Shown in pieces: positions 8,065 to 17,602 of a stretch of 64,000 nucleotides of DNA. The stretch's first letter is position 1; the number at the start of each line of letters is the position of its first letter. The position numbers were made by a program, and so were the translations under genes. The stretch comes from JBQTKD01 sp963703165 (GTDB lineage Bacteria; Actinomycetota; Actinomycetes; Sporichthyales; Sporichthyaceae), in the NCBI GenBank assembly GCA_963703165.1, contig OY969798.1, positions 3,224,001 through 3,288,000 of the forward strand, in the 5' to 3' direction. The notes under the pieces were generated by a model. The model was not told the origin of the DNA and did not search any database. It worked only from the letters and a program-made list of their open reading frames with translations.

Positions 8065-8153
8065 CGTACCAAAATTGCACTCTCGGGGCCGCATAACCGG
8101 GGCAAACCGGGACAAAACGGCGTCTCGGGCGTACGAAAACTGCACTCTCGGGG
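8065..8153 (-). repeat. Paired 24-bp repeat element, locus 3
   Basis: Copies at 8065-8088 (with a CGTACC end) and 8130-8153 (one A-to-G-type change in the middle), separated by 41 bp. The element starts 36 bp after the mshD stop, between mshD and ppk, which run in the same direction. No nuclease gene is attached. Confidence 0.9.
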
Positions 8154-8233
8154 AAAAAGACATCGCGGGGTGCGCACGGGGGTTGGGGCGGCGGGGTGGT
8201 CGGTGCCGGCTGGTTGCTGCTTCGCCACCTTCC

Positions 8234-8255
8234 GTTCACCTTGCGCGGTCATCAT
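8234..8255 (+). promoter_or_regulatory. Possible PHO box upstream of ppk
   Basis: GTTCACCTTGC followed by GCGGTCATCAT gives two 11-bp units, the first matching the Streptomyces PhoP direct-repeat consensus well and the second poorly. It lies about 50 bp upstream of the ppk start. Streptomyces ppk is PhoP-controlled, which supports the reading, but the second unit is weak. Confidence 0.4.
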
Positions 8256-8304
8256 GGGAGTGTCTGCGGCGACGCCTGCGCCGCTCGCGGAAGGTGGCTG
8301 ACAC

Positions 8305-10431
8305 GTGGCCGACGAGGTGCCTGAGGGCCCCGCCGGGGTTGATCCCTGGGTGGACTCCGACCCTGCCTTGCCTGCCGACCGGTTCCTGGACCGTGAGACC
8401 AGCTGGCTGGACTTCAACATCCGCGTGCTGGAACTGGCCGAGGACGCCGGGGTCCCGCTTCTCGAGCGCGCCCGGTTCCTGGCCATCTTCGCCTCGAACC
8501 TCGACGAGTTCTTCATGGTTCGGGTGGCGGGGCTGAAGCGGCGCATCGCCGCCGGTGTCGCGGTGACCTCAGCGGCCGGCCTGCAGCCGCGCGAACTCGT
8601 CGAGCAGATCTGGGTGAAGACCGCCGAGGCCGCCCGTCGCGCCGCGCAGTGCTTCCACGACGACCTGGTGCCCGCACTGGCCAAGGCCGACATCGAGATC
8701 CTGCGCTGGTCCGAGCTGGAGCCGGCCGAGAAGGACCTGCTGCACCGCATGTTCCGCGACCGGGTCTTCCCGGTGCTCACCCCGCTGGCCGTCGACCCGG
8801 CGCACCCGTTCCCCTACATCTCGGGACTGTCGCTGAACCTCGCGGTCGTCGTGCGCAATCCCGGGACAGGCAAGGTCAACTTCGCCCGGGTGAAGGTTCC
8901 GCCGCTGCTGCCGCGCTTCGTGACGGCGTCCCCGTCGCGCTTCGTCCCGCTCGAGGACGTCATCGCCGAGCACCTGCCGGAGTTGTTCGCCGGCATGGAG
9001 GTGCAGGCGCACCACACGTTCCGGGTGACGCGCAACGCCGACTTCGAGGTCGAGGAGGACGACGCCGAGAACCTGCTCCAGGCCATCGAGCGGGAACTGA
9101 CGCGGCGTCGGTTCGGCCCGCCGATCCGCCTGGAGATCGAGGAGAGCATCGACCCGGTGGTCCGGGACCTGCTCATCCGCGAGCTCGGGGTCAGCGAGGC
9201 CGAGGTCTTCCCGCTGCCCGGTCCGCTGGACCTCACCGGCCTGCACGGCATCGCCGACTCGGATCGCTCGGAGCTCAAGTTCCCTCCGTTCGTGCCCTCC
9301 ACCCACCCGCACCTCGCGGAGGTGGAGAGCGCGACGCCGGCCGACCTGTTCGCGGCGGTGGCCGCCCGCGACGTGTTGTTGCATCACCCCTACGACTCCT
9401 TCGCGACCAGCGTGCAGACCTTCCTCGAGCAGGCCGCCGCGGACCCGCAGGTGCTCGCGATCAAGCAGACGCTCTACCGCACCAGCGGTGACTCGCCGAT
9501 CGTGGACGCGTTGATCGACGCCGCAGAGGCGGGCAAGCAGGTCGTGGCGCTGGTCGAACTCAAGGCGCGCTTCGACGAGCGGAACAACATCGCCTGGGCG
9601 CGGAAGCTGGAGCAGGTCGGGTGCCACGTGGCCTACGGCCAGGTCGGCCTGAAGACCCACTGCAAGCTCACGATGGTGGTGCGGCAGGAGGGCGACGGCC
9701 TGCGCCGGTACTGCCACATCGGGACCGGCAACTACAACCCGCGTACCGCGCGGGTCTACGAGGACTTCGGCCTGCTCACCGCCGATCCCGAGGTGGGCGA
9801 GGATGTCGCCAACCTGTTCAACGCGTTGAGCGGCTACTCGCGGGGGACCTCCTACCGTCGGCTGCTCGTCGCTCCCAACTCGGTGCGGACCGGAATCCTG
9901 GCGCGCATCGAGAACGAGGTTGCCCACCACAAGGCGGGCCGCGAGGCCTACGTGCACCTCAAGGCGAACTCCATCGTCGACGAGGCGACCATCGACGCGC
10001 TCTACCGCGCCTCGATGGCTGGGGTCCCGGTCCGCATCTGGACCCGTGGCATCTGCGCGATCCGCCCCGGGGTCCCCGGGATGTCGGACAACATCCAGGT
10101 CCGCAGCGTCCTGGGCCGGTTCCTCGAGCACTCGCGCATCTACGCCTTCGGCAACGGCGGCGACCCCGAGGTGTGGATCGGCAGCGCCGATCTGATGCAC
10201 CGTAACCTCGACCGGCGGGTCGAGTGTCTGGTGCGCCTGGCCCGCCCGGACCACGTCGCCGAGCTCACCCAGCTGATGGCGATGGCCTTCTCCGACCAGG
10301 TAGCGACCTGGCAGTTGAACGCCGAGGGTTCCTGGACGCGGCACCATCTCGACGCCGACGGCAGCCCGCTGCGCGACCTGCAGGAGTACCTCATCGGGGT
10401 CAAGGCACGTCGTCGCGGCGAGAAGAAGTGA
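8305..10431 (+). CDS. ppk: RNA degradosome-type polyphosphate kinase
   Basis: A 708-residue Ppk1 that reversibly transfers the ATP gamma-phosphate to polyphosphate. N domain: ETSWLDFNIRVLELA and SNLDEFFMVRVAGLK. Head and C domains: FPYISGLSLNLAV, then LKTHCKLTMVVRQEG with the phosphorylated-His region, YCHIGTGNYNP, and the second PLD-like segment with GSADLMHRNLDRRVE. Length and motif order are normal. The GTG start at 8305 has GGAAGG about 10 bp upstream. It is followed after 31 bp by the MutT1-type gene and, beyond the glycan cluster, by the pst genes, so phosphate-linked regulation is expected. Confidence 0.95.
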   Translation: MADEVPEGPAGVDPWVDSDPALPADRFLDRETSWLDFNIRVLELAEDAGVPLLERARFLAIFASNLDEFFMVRVAGLKRRIAAGVAVTSAAGLQPRELVEQIWVKTAEAARRAAQCFHDDLVPALAKADIEILRWSELEPAEKDLLHRMFRDRVFPVLTPLAVDPAHPFPYISGLSLNLAVVVRNPGTGKVNFARVKVPPLLPRFVTASPSRFVPLEDVIAEHLPELFAGMEVQAHHTFRVTRNADFEVEEDDAENLLQAIERELTRRRFGPPIRLEIEESIDPVVRDLLIRELGVSEAEVFPLPGPLDLTGLHGIADSDRSELKFPPFVPSTHPHLAEVESATPADLFAAVAARDVLLHHPYDSFATSVQTFLEQAAADPQVLAIKQTLYRTSGDSPIVDALIDAAEAGKQVVALVELKARFDERNNIAWARKLEQVGCHVAYGQVGLKTHCKLTMVVRQEGDGLRRYCHIGTGNYNPRTARVYEDFGLLTADPEVGEDVANLFNALSGYSRGTSYRRLLVAPNSVRTGILARIENEVAHHKAGREAYVHLKANSIVDEATIDALYRASMAGVPVRIWTRGICAIRPGVPGMSDNIQVRSVLGRFLEHSRIYAFGNGGDPEVWIGSADLMHRNLDRRVECLVRLARPDHVAELTQLMAMAFSDQVATWQLNAEGSWTRHHLDADGSPLRDLQEYLIGVKARRRGEKK

Positions 10432-10462
10432 GCGCTGCACCCTGAGCGGCTCGGACCTGACC

Positions 10463-11356
10463 GTGAACCAACGGACATCACGTCCCGATGTGCGGGCGGC
10501 GGGCGCCGCCGTGTGGCGCCCGGCCTCCGCGGGTGGGGTGGAGCTGGTCCTGGTGCACCGGCCGCGTTACGACGACTGGTCGTTCCCCAAGGGCAAGGCC
10601 GAGTCCGGAGAGCATCCCGCGGTGACCGCGGTCCGTGAGGTCGCCGAGGAGACCGGGCAGCGTGTCGTGCTCGGCCGCCCACTGCCGGCGCAGCGCTACG
10701 AGGTCGCCCAGGGTATGAAGACCGTGCACTACTGGTCGGCGCGCGCGCTCGGTGGCACCTTCGTGCCGAGCAACGAGGTCGACGAGATCGTGTGGCTGGA
10801 TCCTGTGGCGGCGGCCGAGCGGCTCTCGCACGGGACCGATCAGGCCGTGCTCGCCGCGTTCTGCGCCGGGCCGCCGGACACGCACGCATTGGTCGTCCTG
10901 CGCCACGCGCAAGCCAGAGCCCGCTCGGACTGGTCCGGGGAGGACACCGACCGTCCGCTCTCGCCGACGGGACAACGTCAGGCCGAGATGTTGCCCGGCC
11001 TGCTCGCCGCGTTCGGCCCGCGTCGGGTGCTGAGTTCTCCGGCGGCACGCTGCCTGCAAACGCTCGCCCCGTTCGTCGAGACCGTCGGGCTGGACGTCGA
11101 GCACGTGCCTGGCCTCGCCCAGGAAGCCCCTCCCGGCTCGGCGGCGCAGGCCCGTGAACTGGCCCACCAGATCCTCCTGGAGGGCGCGCCGGCGCTGTTG
11201 TGCAGCCACCGTCCGGTACTGCCTGCGCTGCTGCGTCGGCTCTCCGGGGAGGGCGAACCTCTGGCCGCCGGAGAGCCGATGCGGCCTGGCGAACTGCTCG
11301 TGATCCACCGACGCGGACCCGTTCGCATCGCGACCGAGCGACTCAGTCCGGGGTGA
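10463..11356 (+). CDS. MutT1-type nudix hydrolase fused to a histidine phosphatase domain
   Basis: 297 residues. The N-terminal nudix domain has a complete nudix box (GKAESGEHPAVTAVREVAEE followed by TG, about residues 46-68). The C-terminal half is a SixA/phosphoglycerate-mutase-like domain with the catalytic LRHAQAR motif near residue 146 and a second catalytic His in LCSHRPVLP. Mycobacterial MutT1 has this layout and hydrolyses 8-oxo-GTP and diadenosine polyphosphates. Starts at GTG 10463. Pairing with ppk is common in actinobacteria. Confidence 0.88.
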   Translation: MNQRTSRPDVRAAGAAVWRPASAGGVELVLVHRPRYDDWSFPKGKAESGEHPAVTAVREVAEETGQRVVLGRPLPAQRYEVAQGMKTVHYWSARALGGTFVPSNEVDEIVWLDPVAAAERLSHGTDQAVLAAFCAGPPDTHALVVLRHAQARARSDWSGEDTDRPLSPTGQRQAEMLPGLLAAFGPRRVLSSPAARCLQTLAPFVETVGLDVEHVPGLAQEAPPGSAAQARELAHQILLEGAPALLCSHRPVLPALLRRLSGEGEPLAAGEPMRPGELLVIHRRGPVRIATERLSPG

Positions 11357-11413
11357 CAATCCCCTGGGGAGAGACTTCCCCGAACTGAGCCGGCTTCAGG
11401 GCCGTCGAGAAGT

Positions 11414-13300
11414 TCAGACGTTCACGTGCGGACGTGGGTCGCCGTAGAAGCAGACCCGGCCCGGCTTGCCCAGCAGATCGGTCTCACTGATCGTCCAGGT
11501 GTGCCCGGACGGATCGGGACGCCGGACCGAGACGAAGTTGAACCGGTCCGCGGCGTAGACCCGCCCGCCCGCGTCGCGCACCTTGGTCAGAAACGTGGTG
11601 TCGACGGCGCGCGGCACGTCCTCGAAACGCAGCCGACGGGCATCGTCGCGACGGACCGTCAGGGTGCCGCCCTGCACCAGGTCGACGTAGCGCTGCTCGT
11701 GCTCGGGGAAGCGCAGCACCACGGCCCCCGTGCTCTCCAGATGCACGTAGTGGGCCCATTTGCCGATCACGACCGCGTCCGTCCACGAGAACGCGCGGAC
11801 CAGGTCGAGCAGGTAGTGGACGCCGTAGTGGTTGTCGTCGTCCATCTTGGTGACGATCTCACCTGACGCCGCGTCAACTCCGAGGTTCATGCAGGTGCCC
11901 AGCGTCAGCGCGGCGTCGGCGGCCACCAGGGTCAGGTCGGTGACACCGGCGTCCTTGGCCTGGGCGCGCACCTCGGCCGTGTCGAGGTCGAAACCGTGAT
12001 GCACCAGGACCAACTCGACGCCGTCGCGCACCTGCGCGCCTACCGTCGCGAGCACGTGCGCCAACTGGCCGGGACGGTTGGTCGGCAGCACCACGCTGAC
12101 GCTCGGCTCGGCGACCGGGCGCGGCTTGCCGACGGCGGCGAGCACGGTGTCGGCCCGGTGCGTGTACAGGTGCTCGTCATGGACGCGCCGCTGGGCGCGC
12201 ATCGCCCGCCGGTCGCGCAGTTCGGTGTGCCCGAGCAGCGCCCGCAGCGAGGCGCGGGAGGAATCCGCGTCGTGCACGACCTCGATGGTGTCGCCGAAGT
12301 GCGGCGCGATCGAGGCGGCCGGGCCGGAGATGATCGGGGTCGCCGCGGCGGAGAGTTCGAACAGGCGACGGGCGCACATGGTCGGGGACTCGGTCACCGA
12401 GTTCACGTTCAGGAACACCTTGTAGCTGGTGTACGCCCCGACCATCTGCTCGTAGGGCAAGGTGCCGACGATGTGCGGGTGGTAGCGCTCCGGGAACTGG
12501 TAGCGCGAGTCCTCGTTCTGCATCCGCGAGTAGATCTGCAGCCCGAATTCGCAGGCCGGTTCGAGGATGTACTCCATCTGCGCGCGCCGACCCTCGTGCT
12601 TCTCGGCGAACCAGGTCCCGGCGAAGGCCACCTCGCCGAAGCGTCCGGCGCCGCGGCGCACCGGGTTGTGCACCCGTGGCTGCGCGGCGAAGGGCAGCAG
12701 CCCCACCCGGTCGTGGCCCAACGCGGCCCGGTACGTCTCGATCAGGTCGCCGTCGACGGTGAAGACGTGGTCGAAGATCGTGGCCGTCGGCAGGAACGTG
12801 TCGTAGTTGGGCGGATCTTCCTTGTTCCAGAACACCGTCGGCACGCCGTTGGACCGGCACCAGGCGACGACCTCGCGCAGGGTCTCGCTCGGCTCGCCGC
12901 GGGTCATGTGACCGGTCCAGCCGGCCCGCCAGATCGACTCGACGAACAGCAGATCCGGCCGGAAGTCCTCGAGGGTCGCCCGCCACGTGTCCGGGCGCAG
13001 CGACTGCTGCTCCCACTCGTAGCGCCAGCACAGCTCGGAGAAGGTGTCCAGGATGACCGCGACCCGCAGCCCCGGCCGGTTGATCGGCCCGTCCGGCACC
13101 GCGACAACCGGGACGCGATTCTTCGCGGTGGGCGCGGGTGCCGCCATCCTGATGAGCCGACGGGCGGCCCGCGAGCGCAGCGTGTACGCGCGTCGCTTCG
13201 CCCGTCGCGCCGTCCACCGCACGACGACGCGACCCCGCCGCAACAGCAGCCGAGGAGTACGCCGTTCGCCCTGCGGAGTCAGAAGTAGCTGCGCGTTCAA
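11414..13300 (-). CDS. Two-domain glycosyltransferase: CgeB-like plus GT2
   Basis: 628 residues. A basic N-terminal arm (residues 15-55, Arg-rich) precedes a CgeB/DUF3880-like glycosyltransferase domain (VILDTFSELCWRYEWEQQ; FWNKEDPPNYDTFLP; NVNSVTESPTMCARRLFELS). From about residue 395 a GT2 domain follows, with SVSVVLPTNRPGQLAHVLAT and the DxD-like metal site KMDDDNHYG. CgeB-like enzymes are linked to spore-surface or cell-surface glycans. It is the last gene of a minus-strand operon, overlapping the upstream GT4 gene by 4 bp. The sugar and acceptor are unknown. Confidence 0.82.
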   Translation of the reverse strand: MNAQLLLTPQGERRTPRLLLRRGRVVVRWTARRAKRRAYTLRSRAARRLIRMAAPAPTAKNRVPVVAVPDGPINRPGLRVAVILDTFSELCWRYEWEQQSLRPDTWRATLEDFRPDLLFVESIWRAGWTGHMTRGEPSETLREVVAWCRSNGVPTVFWNKEDPPNYDTFLPTATIFDHVFTVDGDLIETYRAALGHDRVGLLPFAAQPRVHNPVRRGAGRFGEVAFAGTWFAEKHEGRRAQMEYILEPACEFGLQIYSRMQNEDSRYQFPERYHPHIVGTLPYEQMVGAYTSYKVFLNVNSVTESPTMCARRLFELSAAATPIISGPAASIAPHFGDTIEVVHDADSSRASLRALLGHTELRDRRAMRAQRRVHDEHLYTHRADTVLAAVGKPRPVAEPSVSVVLPTNRPGQLAHVLATVGAQVRDGVELVLVHHGFDLDTAEVRAQAKDAGVTDLTLVAADAALTLGTCMNLGVDAASGEIVTKMDDDNHYGVHYLLDLVRAFSWTDAVVIGKWAHYVHLESTGAVVLRFPEHEQRYVDLVQGGTLTVRRDDARRLRFEDVPRAVDTTFLTKVRDAGGRVYAADRFNFVSVRRPDPSGHTWTISETDLLGKPGRVCFYGDPRPHVNV

Positions 13301-14451
13301 CGAGCTCCTACCAGTCGGGACGGACGCAGCGATCGGGCGGGGCGCGCCGACGTCGGGCCCGTCGCCCAGCTCTCGAGCAGATCGACGAACGTTGCGCCGG
13401 AGCTGCGCCAGTCGTGCAGTCGCCGTGCCGCGTCATGTCCTCGCACGGCCGCGAGTTCGCGCGCCGCCGTGTCCTCCCGCAGTCGCAGCACGGCCCGCGC
13501 GACGGCCTCGGGGCTGCCGAACGGGACGACCGCTCCGCAGCGGTGGCGGCGGACGGTGTCCGCGGCCAGCGGTAGCGGAGAAGTCACCACGGGCACCCCG
13601 TGCGCCATGTACTCCAGCACCTTCGTCGGCATCGAGTGCCGGTAGTTCGGGGCGTCCTGCAGCAGGCAGAGCCCGGCCAGCGCGCCGCGCAGGCGCAGCA
13701 AAGCGGCGTCGTTGGGGAGGAATCCGGTCCAGCGCAGCAGACCGCTACGTACCGCCGCGCGGATCACCGGCGCGGTGGGTCCGTCGGCCGGTCCGATCAA
13801 CTCGAGGCTGACGCCGTGCGGTCGCAGCAGTCGCGCGACATCCAGCAGTTCAGCGGCGCCGCGGGCCGCGGACAACGTGCCGAGATGGACCACCCGGTCC
13901 TCGCCCGGCGGCTCCACGTGATCCGGGACCATCGGTTCGTTCGGGACCACCGGATGCGTGCCCGCGAAACGCTCGGCGTAGCCGTACTCGGCGAGCAGGA
14001 GCCGCACCTTCTTCTCGGCGATCGACTCGATCGCGCGCACGGCGGCCGAGGTGATCGGCCGTGCCGCGGGAGGCAACCACGGTTTCAGGCCCAGGGCCGC
14101 GTTGGTGTCTTCGTGCACGTCCCACACGACCGGCGTCGAACCGGTGTTGCCGGGCAGCGCGAGCAGCAGTTCGGGGTCGTGCAGCAGGACCAGGTCGTGC
14201 TGATCGCGCTGCGCCCGCAGCACGCTCCGGGCCGCCCGCACAGCGGCGGCCCGGTTGCGTCCGCAGGCACGTGGAACGTCGATGCTTGCGACATCCTGAC
14301 GGGGTGTCACCCCGAAGCTCGTCCAGGGTGCGGCGAAGGTCACCCGGTGTCCGCGCTCGAGCAGGGCACCGATCTGTCGGTGGGTGATCCGCGCGTCCTC
14401 CGGGTGGTGGACGATGGTCATCACCAGGATGCGCAACGCCCGTCGGGTCAC
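13297..14451 (-). CDS. GT4-family glycosyltransferase
   Basis: 384 residues with a GT-B fold: N-terminal ILVMTIVHHPEDARITHRQI, a central hinge at VVHLGTLSAARGAAELLDVA, and a C-terminal nucleotide-sugar site HSMPTKVLEYMAHGVPVVTS carrying the conserved Glu. It overlaps both neighbours by 4 bp, so it is translationally coupled to the UDP-sugar dehydrogenase upstream and the two-domain transferase downstream. Likely adds a sugar to a surface polysaccharide or glycolipid; donor and acceptor are not predictable. Confidence 0.85.
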   Translation of the reverse strand: MTRRALRILVMTIVHHPEDARITHRQIGALLERGHRVTFAAPWTSFGVTPRQDVASIDVPRACGRNRAAAVRAARSVLRAQRDQHDLVLLHDPELLLALPGNTGSTPVVWDVHEDTNAALGLKPWLPPAARPITSAAVRAIESIAEKKVRLLLAEYGYAERFAGTHPVVPNEPMVPDHVEPPGEDRVVHLGTLSAARGAAELLDVARLLRPHGVSLELIGPADGPTAPVIRAAVRSGLLRWTGFLPNDAALLRLRGALAGLCLLQDAPNYRHSMPTKVLEYMAHGVPVVTSPLPLAADTVRRHRCGAVVPFGSPEAVARAVLRLREDTAARELAAVRGHDAARRLHDWRSSGATFVDLLESWATGPTSARPARSLRPSRLVGAR

Positions 14452-15897
14452 AGGCGCTCGATCCGGGCTCCCGCCGGCAGCACCCCGCGGGTGTCCAGGA
14501 TCGCCGTCGCGTGGGTGGCGAGCGCTTCGAGGTCCAGGCTGCGGTGCGCTGTCAGCACAATCACCAGGTCAGCCGCTGCGGCTCCGGCCACGAGATCGTC
14601 CTCCCGGACGATCGGGTTGCCGTCGCAGTGCCACGCCGGCACGTACGGGTCGTGGTAGCTCAGGTCGGCGCCGAGCGCGCGCAGCCGACGGGCCACCGGC
14701 AGCACCGGAGTCTCGCGCTCGTCGGCGATGTCGGCCTTGTAGGTGACCCCGACCAGCAGGACCTTCGAGCCGTTCACCGACTTGCATGCCGCGTTGAGCA
14801 TCCGTCCGGCACGCGCCACCACGTAGGCGGGCATGCGCTCGTTGATCTCCTGCGCGAGCTCGACGAACCGGAACGGGTAACCGAGACGGCGCACAGCGTG
14901 CGAGAGGTAGTTCGGGTCGACGGGGATGCAGTGCCCACCCACGCCGGGCCCGGGCCGGAAGGCCTGGAAGCCGAACGGCTTGGTGGCGGCGGCGTCGATC
15001 GCGGACCAGAGATCCACCCCGAGTTCGTCGCAGAAGATGGCCATCTCGTTCATCAGCGCGATGTTCACGTGCCGGTAGGTGTTCTCGAGGAGCTTGGCCA
15101 GTTCCGCCTCGCGGGTACCCGACACGGGGACGACCTCGTCGACGATCGTGGCGTAGAAGGCCGACCGCGCGCTCGAGGCACTTCTCGGTGTGTCCGCCGA
15201 CGACCTTCGGGGTGTTGCGCAGGCCGAAGGTCGGGTTGCCCGGGTCGATGCGCTCGGGCGAGAAGGCCAGGTGGAAGTCGCGACCGACGACCAGCCCGGT
15301 GCGGGACAGGATCGGCAGCACGACGTCGTCGGTGGTGCCCGGCCAGGTCGTCGACTCGAGCACGACCAGCGTCCCCGGGCGCAGCCGCGCCGCGATGGCC
15401 TCGGTGGCGCCGATGACCGCGCTGAGGTCGGGCTTGTGGTCCGCGTCGAGCGGGGTCGGCACGCAGATCACCACGGTGTCCGCGTCGGCGAGCACGTTGG
15501 CGTCGTCGGTGGCGCGGAAGCCGCAGGTGAGCAGCTCGTGCACGCGTGCGTCGGAGATGTCGTCGACGTGCGAGTGACCCGCGTTCAGGCCTTGCACGCG
15601 GTCGAGGTCCAGGTCGAGTCCGACCACCTGCAGGCCCGTGGCCACTGCCTCGTCAACAAGTGGCAGGCCGACGTACCCGAGGCCCACGACGACCAGGTCC
15701 CAGCGCAGGGAAGTCCCGGTGGGGACGGCGCGTCGGGCCTGGCCCACTGCTGACTGATGTGCCATCAGATCGCTTGCCGGTTGCGGCGTTGCCGCGAAGG
15801 GAGTATTCGTCACACCTTCACCATTACCGACCAGCCCGTCCGGGTCCGGAAAGCGAAGTGACCGGCGGACGGCAGCCGGTTGAACTGTGTTGTTCAC
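14448..15897 (-). CDS. UDP-sugar 6-dehydrogenase, WbpA/WecC type (frameshift near 15165)
   Basis: An NAD-dependent nucleotide-sugar dehydrogenase making a UDP-uronic acid. N-terminal part: VVVGLGYVGLPLVDEAVATG, VICVPTPLD, AFSPERIDPGNPTFGLRNTP. Beyond 15165 the frame changes; removing one base joins KCLERA to SAFYATIVDEVVPVSGTREA, and the C-terminal part then carries ELAKLLENTYRHVNIALMNE and GVGGHCIPVDP. FSPERxDPGNP and GGHCIPVDP resemble UDP-GlcNAc or UDP-ManNAc dehydrogenases more than plain UDP-glucose enzymes. Neither half is decayed. Translation may begin at GTG 15813 or ATG 15765 rather than 15897. The nearby epimerase gene suggests a UDP-ManNAcA branch. Confidence 0.82.
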
Positions 15898-15935
15898 CCA
15901 GCCGCGATCGGCGCGTTATGCGGACAACCCGCCGC

Positions 15936-17477
15936 TCAGGCAGCGATGGTGGCCCGGCCGGCGGTGAGACCGGCGTACAACTCCCGGTGTGCCCGGGCCA
16001 CGGCGTCCCAGGTCCAGTGCTCCGCGACCAGATCCCGTCCGGCAGCGATCAACGCATCGCGGTGCGGTACGTCGAGGGCCAACGCCTCGAGGGTGTCGGC
16101 CAATGCGGCCGCGTCGCCGGGTGGCACCATTGCCGCCGCCGGGGCGTGCGTGCCGCCGCGGGTCGCGACCTCCCGCAACGGCGGGAGATCGGAGAGCACC
16201 AGGGGGCATCCGGCCGCCATGGCCTCGACGGGCTTGAGCGGAGTGACCAGGCGCGTGACCGGCAGATCCGGGCGGGGGACGGCGAACACGTCGAGCGTGG
16301 CGTAGGCCCGGGCGACCCGTGTCCCGGAGACCGGGCCGGGCAGGAGCACCGCATCGCGCGGCAACCCGAGGTCGCTCGCCAGGCGCGCCAACGCATCGCG
16401 GCGTGGACCGGCACCGAACAGCACGACCCGCACCTTCCGGCCGCGCTCGCGCAGCAGCGACGCGGCGGCGACGAGTACCTCGAAGCCCTCGTACGGCGCG
16501 AGCTTGGACAGCGCGCCGACGACGAACTCCTCGACGCCGATGCCCAACTCGGCCCGCAGATCCGCGACGGGTGCTCCGCGGGTCGCGATTCCCTCGACCG
16601 CGTTGGGGATCACGACCACCTTGTCCCGCGCGATGCCCCGAGCCTCGATCTCGGTGCGCATGGTCTCCGAGAGAGTCACGACCACGTCGGCTGCCGCCAT
16701 GATCTCGATGTCCCGGTTTCGTTGCAGGATCACGCGTTCGGCGGTCTCGGTGGTCCCGGCCGGCGCACCGGCGAGCCAGCTCAACTCGACGAACCCGCGC
16801 ATCTCGTAGATGACCGGCAGGCCCGTCGCCGCCCGCACGCCGAGCGCGACGGTGCCGTTGCGGTGGTCGGTGGTGGCGTGCAGCACGGAAGGTCGTAGCA
16901 GCCGGGTCAGTTCGGTCGCGGCAGTGATGCCGCGGTTCAACGCGACGTCCATCGGTTCGGGAGCCGCCGCCGGTCCGAGGCGGTGATACGGCACTCCGTC
17001 GAGCAGCGCCCGGGAGCGGCCGTGCACCTGACCCAGCCCCGCGGGCCAACCCCACTGAGTGACCACGTGCGGGTCGAGGCCGACAGCGCGTTGGGCACGG
17101 ACGATGGCGTGCGTGCGCAGGGTGTGCCCGGCGCGTGCCTCCGGCAGTGAGCTGCCGACGAAGTGCAGCACTCGGGCCGGCACCCCGTTCACCGGAGTCA
17201 GGTCGGCGGGCCGCCCGGGGATCCGGGTCAGGGCCGCGCGCTCGCCGTCGTAGAGGCGACGGAGCCGGTCGCCGGCCGGCAGTGCTTCGGCCGCCGCGCT
17301 CAGTTCGCCGCTCTGCCACAACTGCCGGGCACGGGTCCGCGGCCCGGGCGTCCGGGGCAGCCCGGGAACCCGTGACGGGTCCTCAGTCAGCCGGTGCCGC
17401 AGCACCGCCACGGCCAGAACCGGATGACGCCGGCCCCCACTGACAAGTCCACCGAGGAACTGCCCCACCGTGTTCAT
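15936..17477 (-). CDS. GT4-family glycosyltransferase, long N-terminal region
   Basis: 513 residues from the ATG at 17477, which has GAGG upstream; the frame stays open to 17564. Residues 1-110 form an Arg/Pro-rich region of unclear function. A GT-B domain follows (RVLHFVGSSLPEARAGHTLR; LHATTDHRNGTVALGVRAAT), then the C-terminal donor domain with ALSKLAPYEGFEVLVAAASL and TPLKPVEAMAAGCPLVLSDL. Motif spacing fits WbuB/WcaC-like transferases. It is divergent from the epimerase gene with a 125-bp gap, which probably holds both promoters. Confidence 0.82.
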   Translation of the reverse strand: MNTVGQFLGGLVSGGRRHPVLAVAVLRHRLTEDPSRVPGLPRTPGPRTRARQLWQSGELSAAAEALPAGDRLRRLYDGERAALTRIPGRPADLTPVNGVPARVLHFVGSSLPEARAGHTLRTHAIVRAQRAVGLDPHVVTQWGWPAGLGQVHGRSRALLDGVPYHRLGPAAAPEPMDVALNRGITAATELTRLLRPSVLHATTDHRNGTVALGVRAATGLPVIYEMRGFVELSWLAGAPAGTTETAERVILQRNRDIEIMAAADVVVTLSETMRTEIEARGIARDKVVVIPNAVEGIATRGAPVADLRAELGIGVEEFVVGALSKLAPYEGFEVLVAAASLLRERGRKVRVVLFGAGPRRDALARLASDLGLPRDAVLLPGPVSGTRVARAYATLDVFAVPRPDLPVTRLVTPLKPVEAMAAGCPLVLSDLPPLREVATRGGTHAPAAAMVPPGDAAALADTLEALALDVPHRDALIAAGRDLVAEHWTWDAVARAHRELYAGLTAGRATIAA

Positions 17478-17602
17478 GACCTCGATCGTGCCCCGCGCAA
17501 CGCACGATTCCGGCCTGGCGCGACAACATTTCGTTACCTGCCCCGCACTGTTCACCACTCGCACACCGGGTGAACACGCGCGCGCGGCACGGTCGCGGAA
17601 CG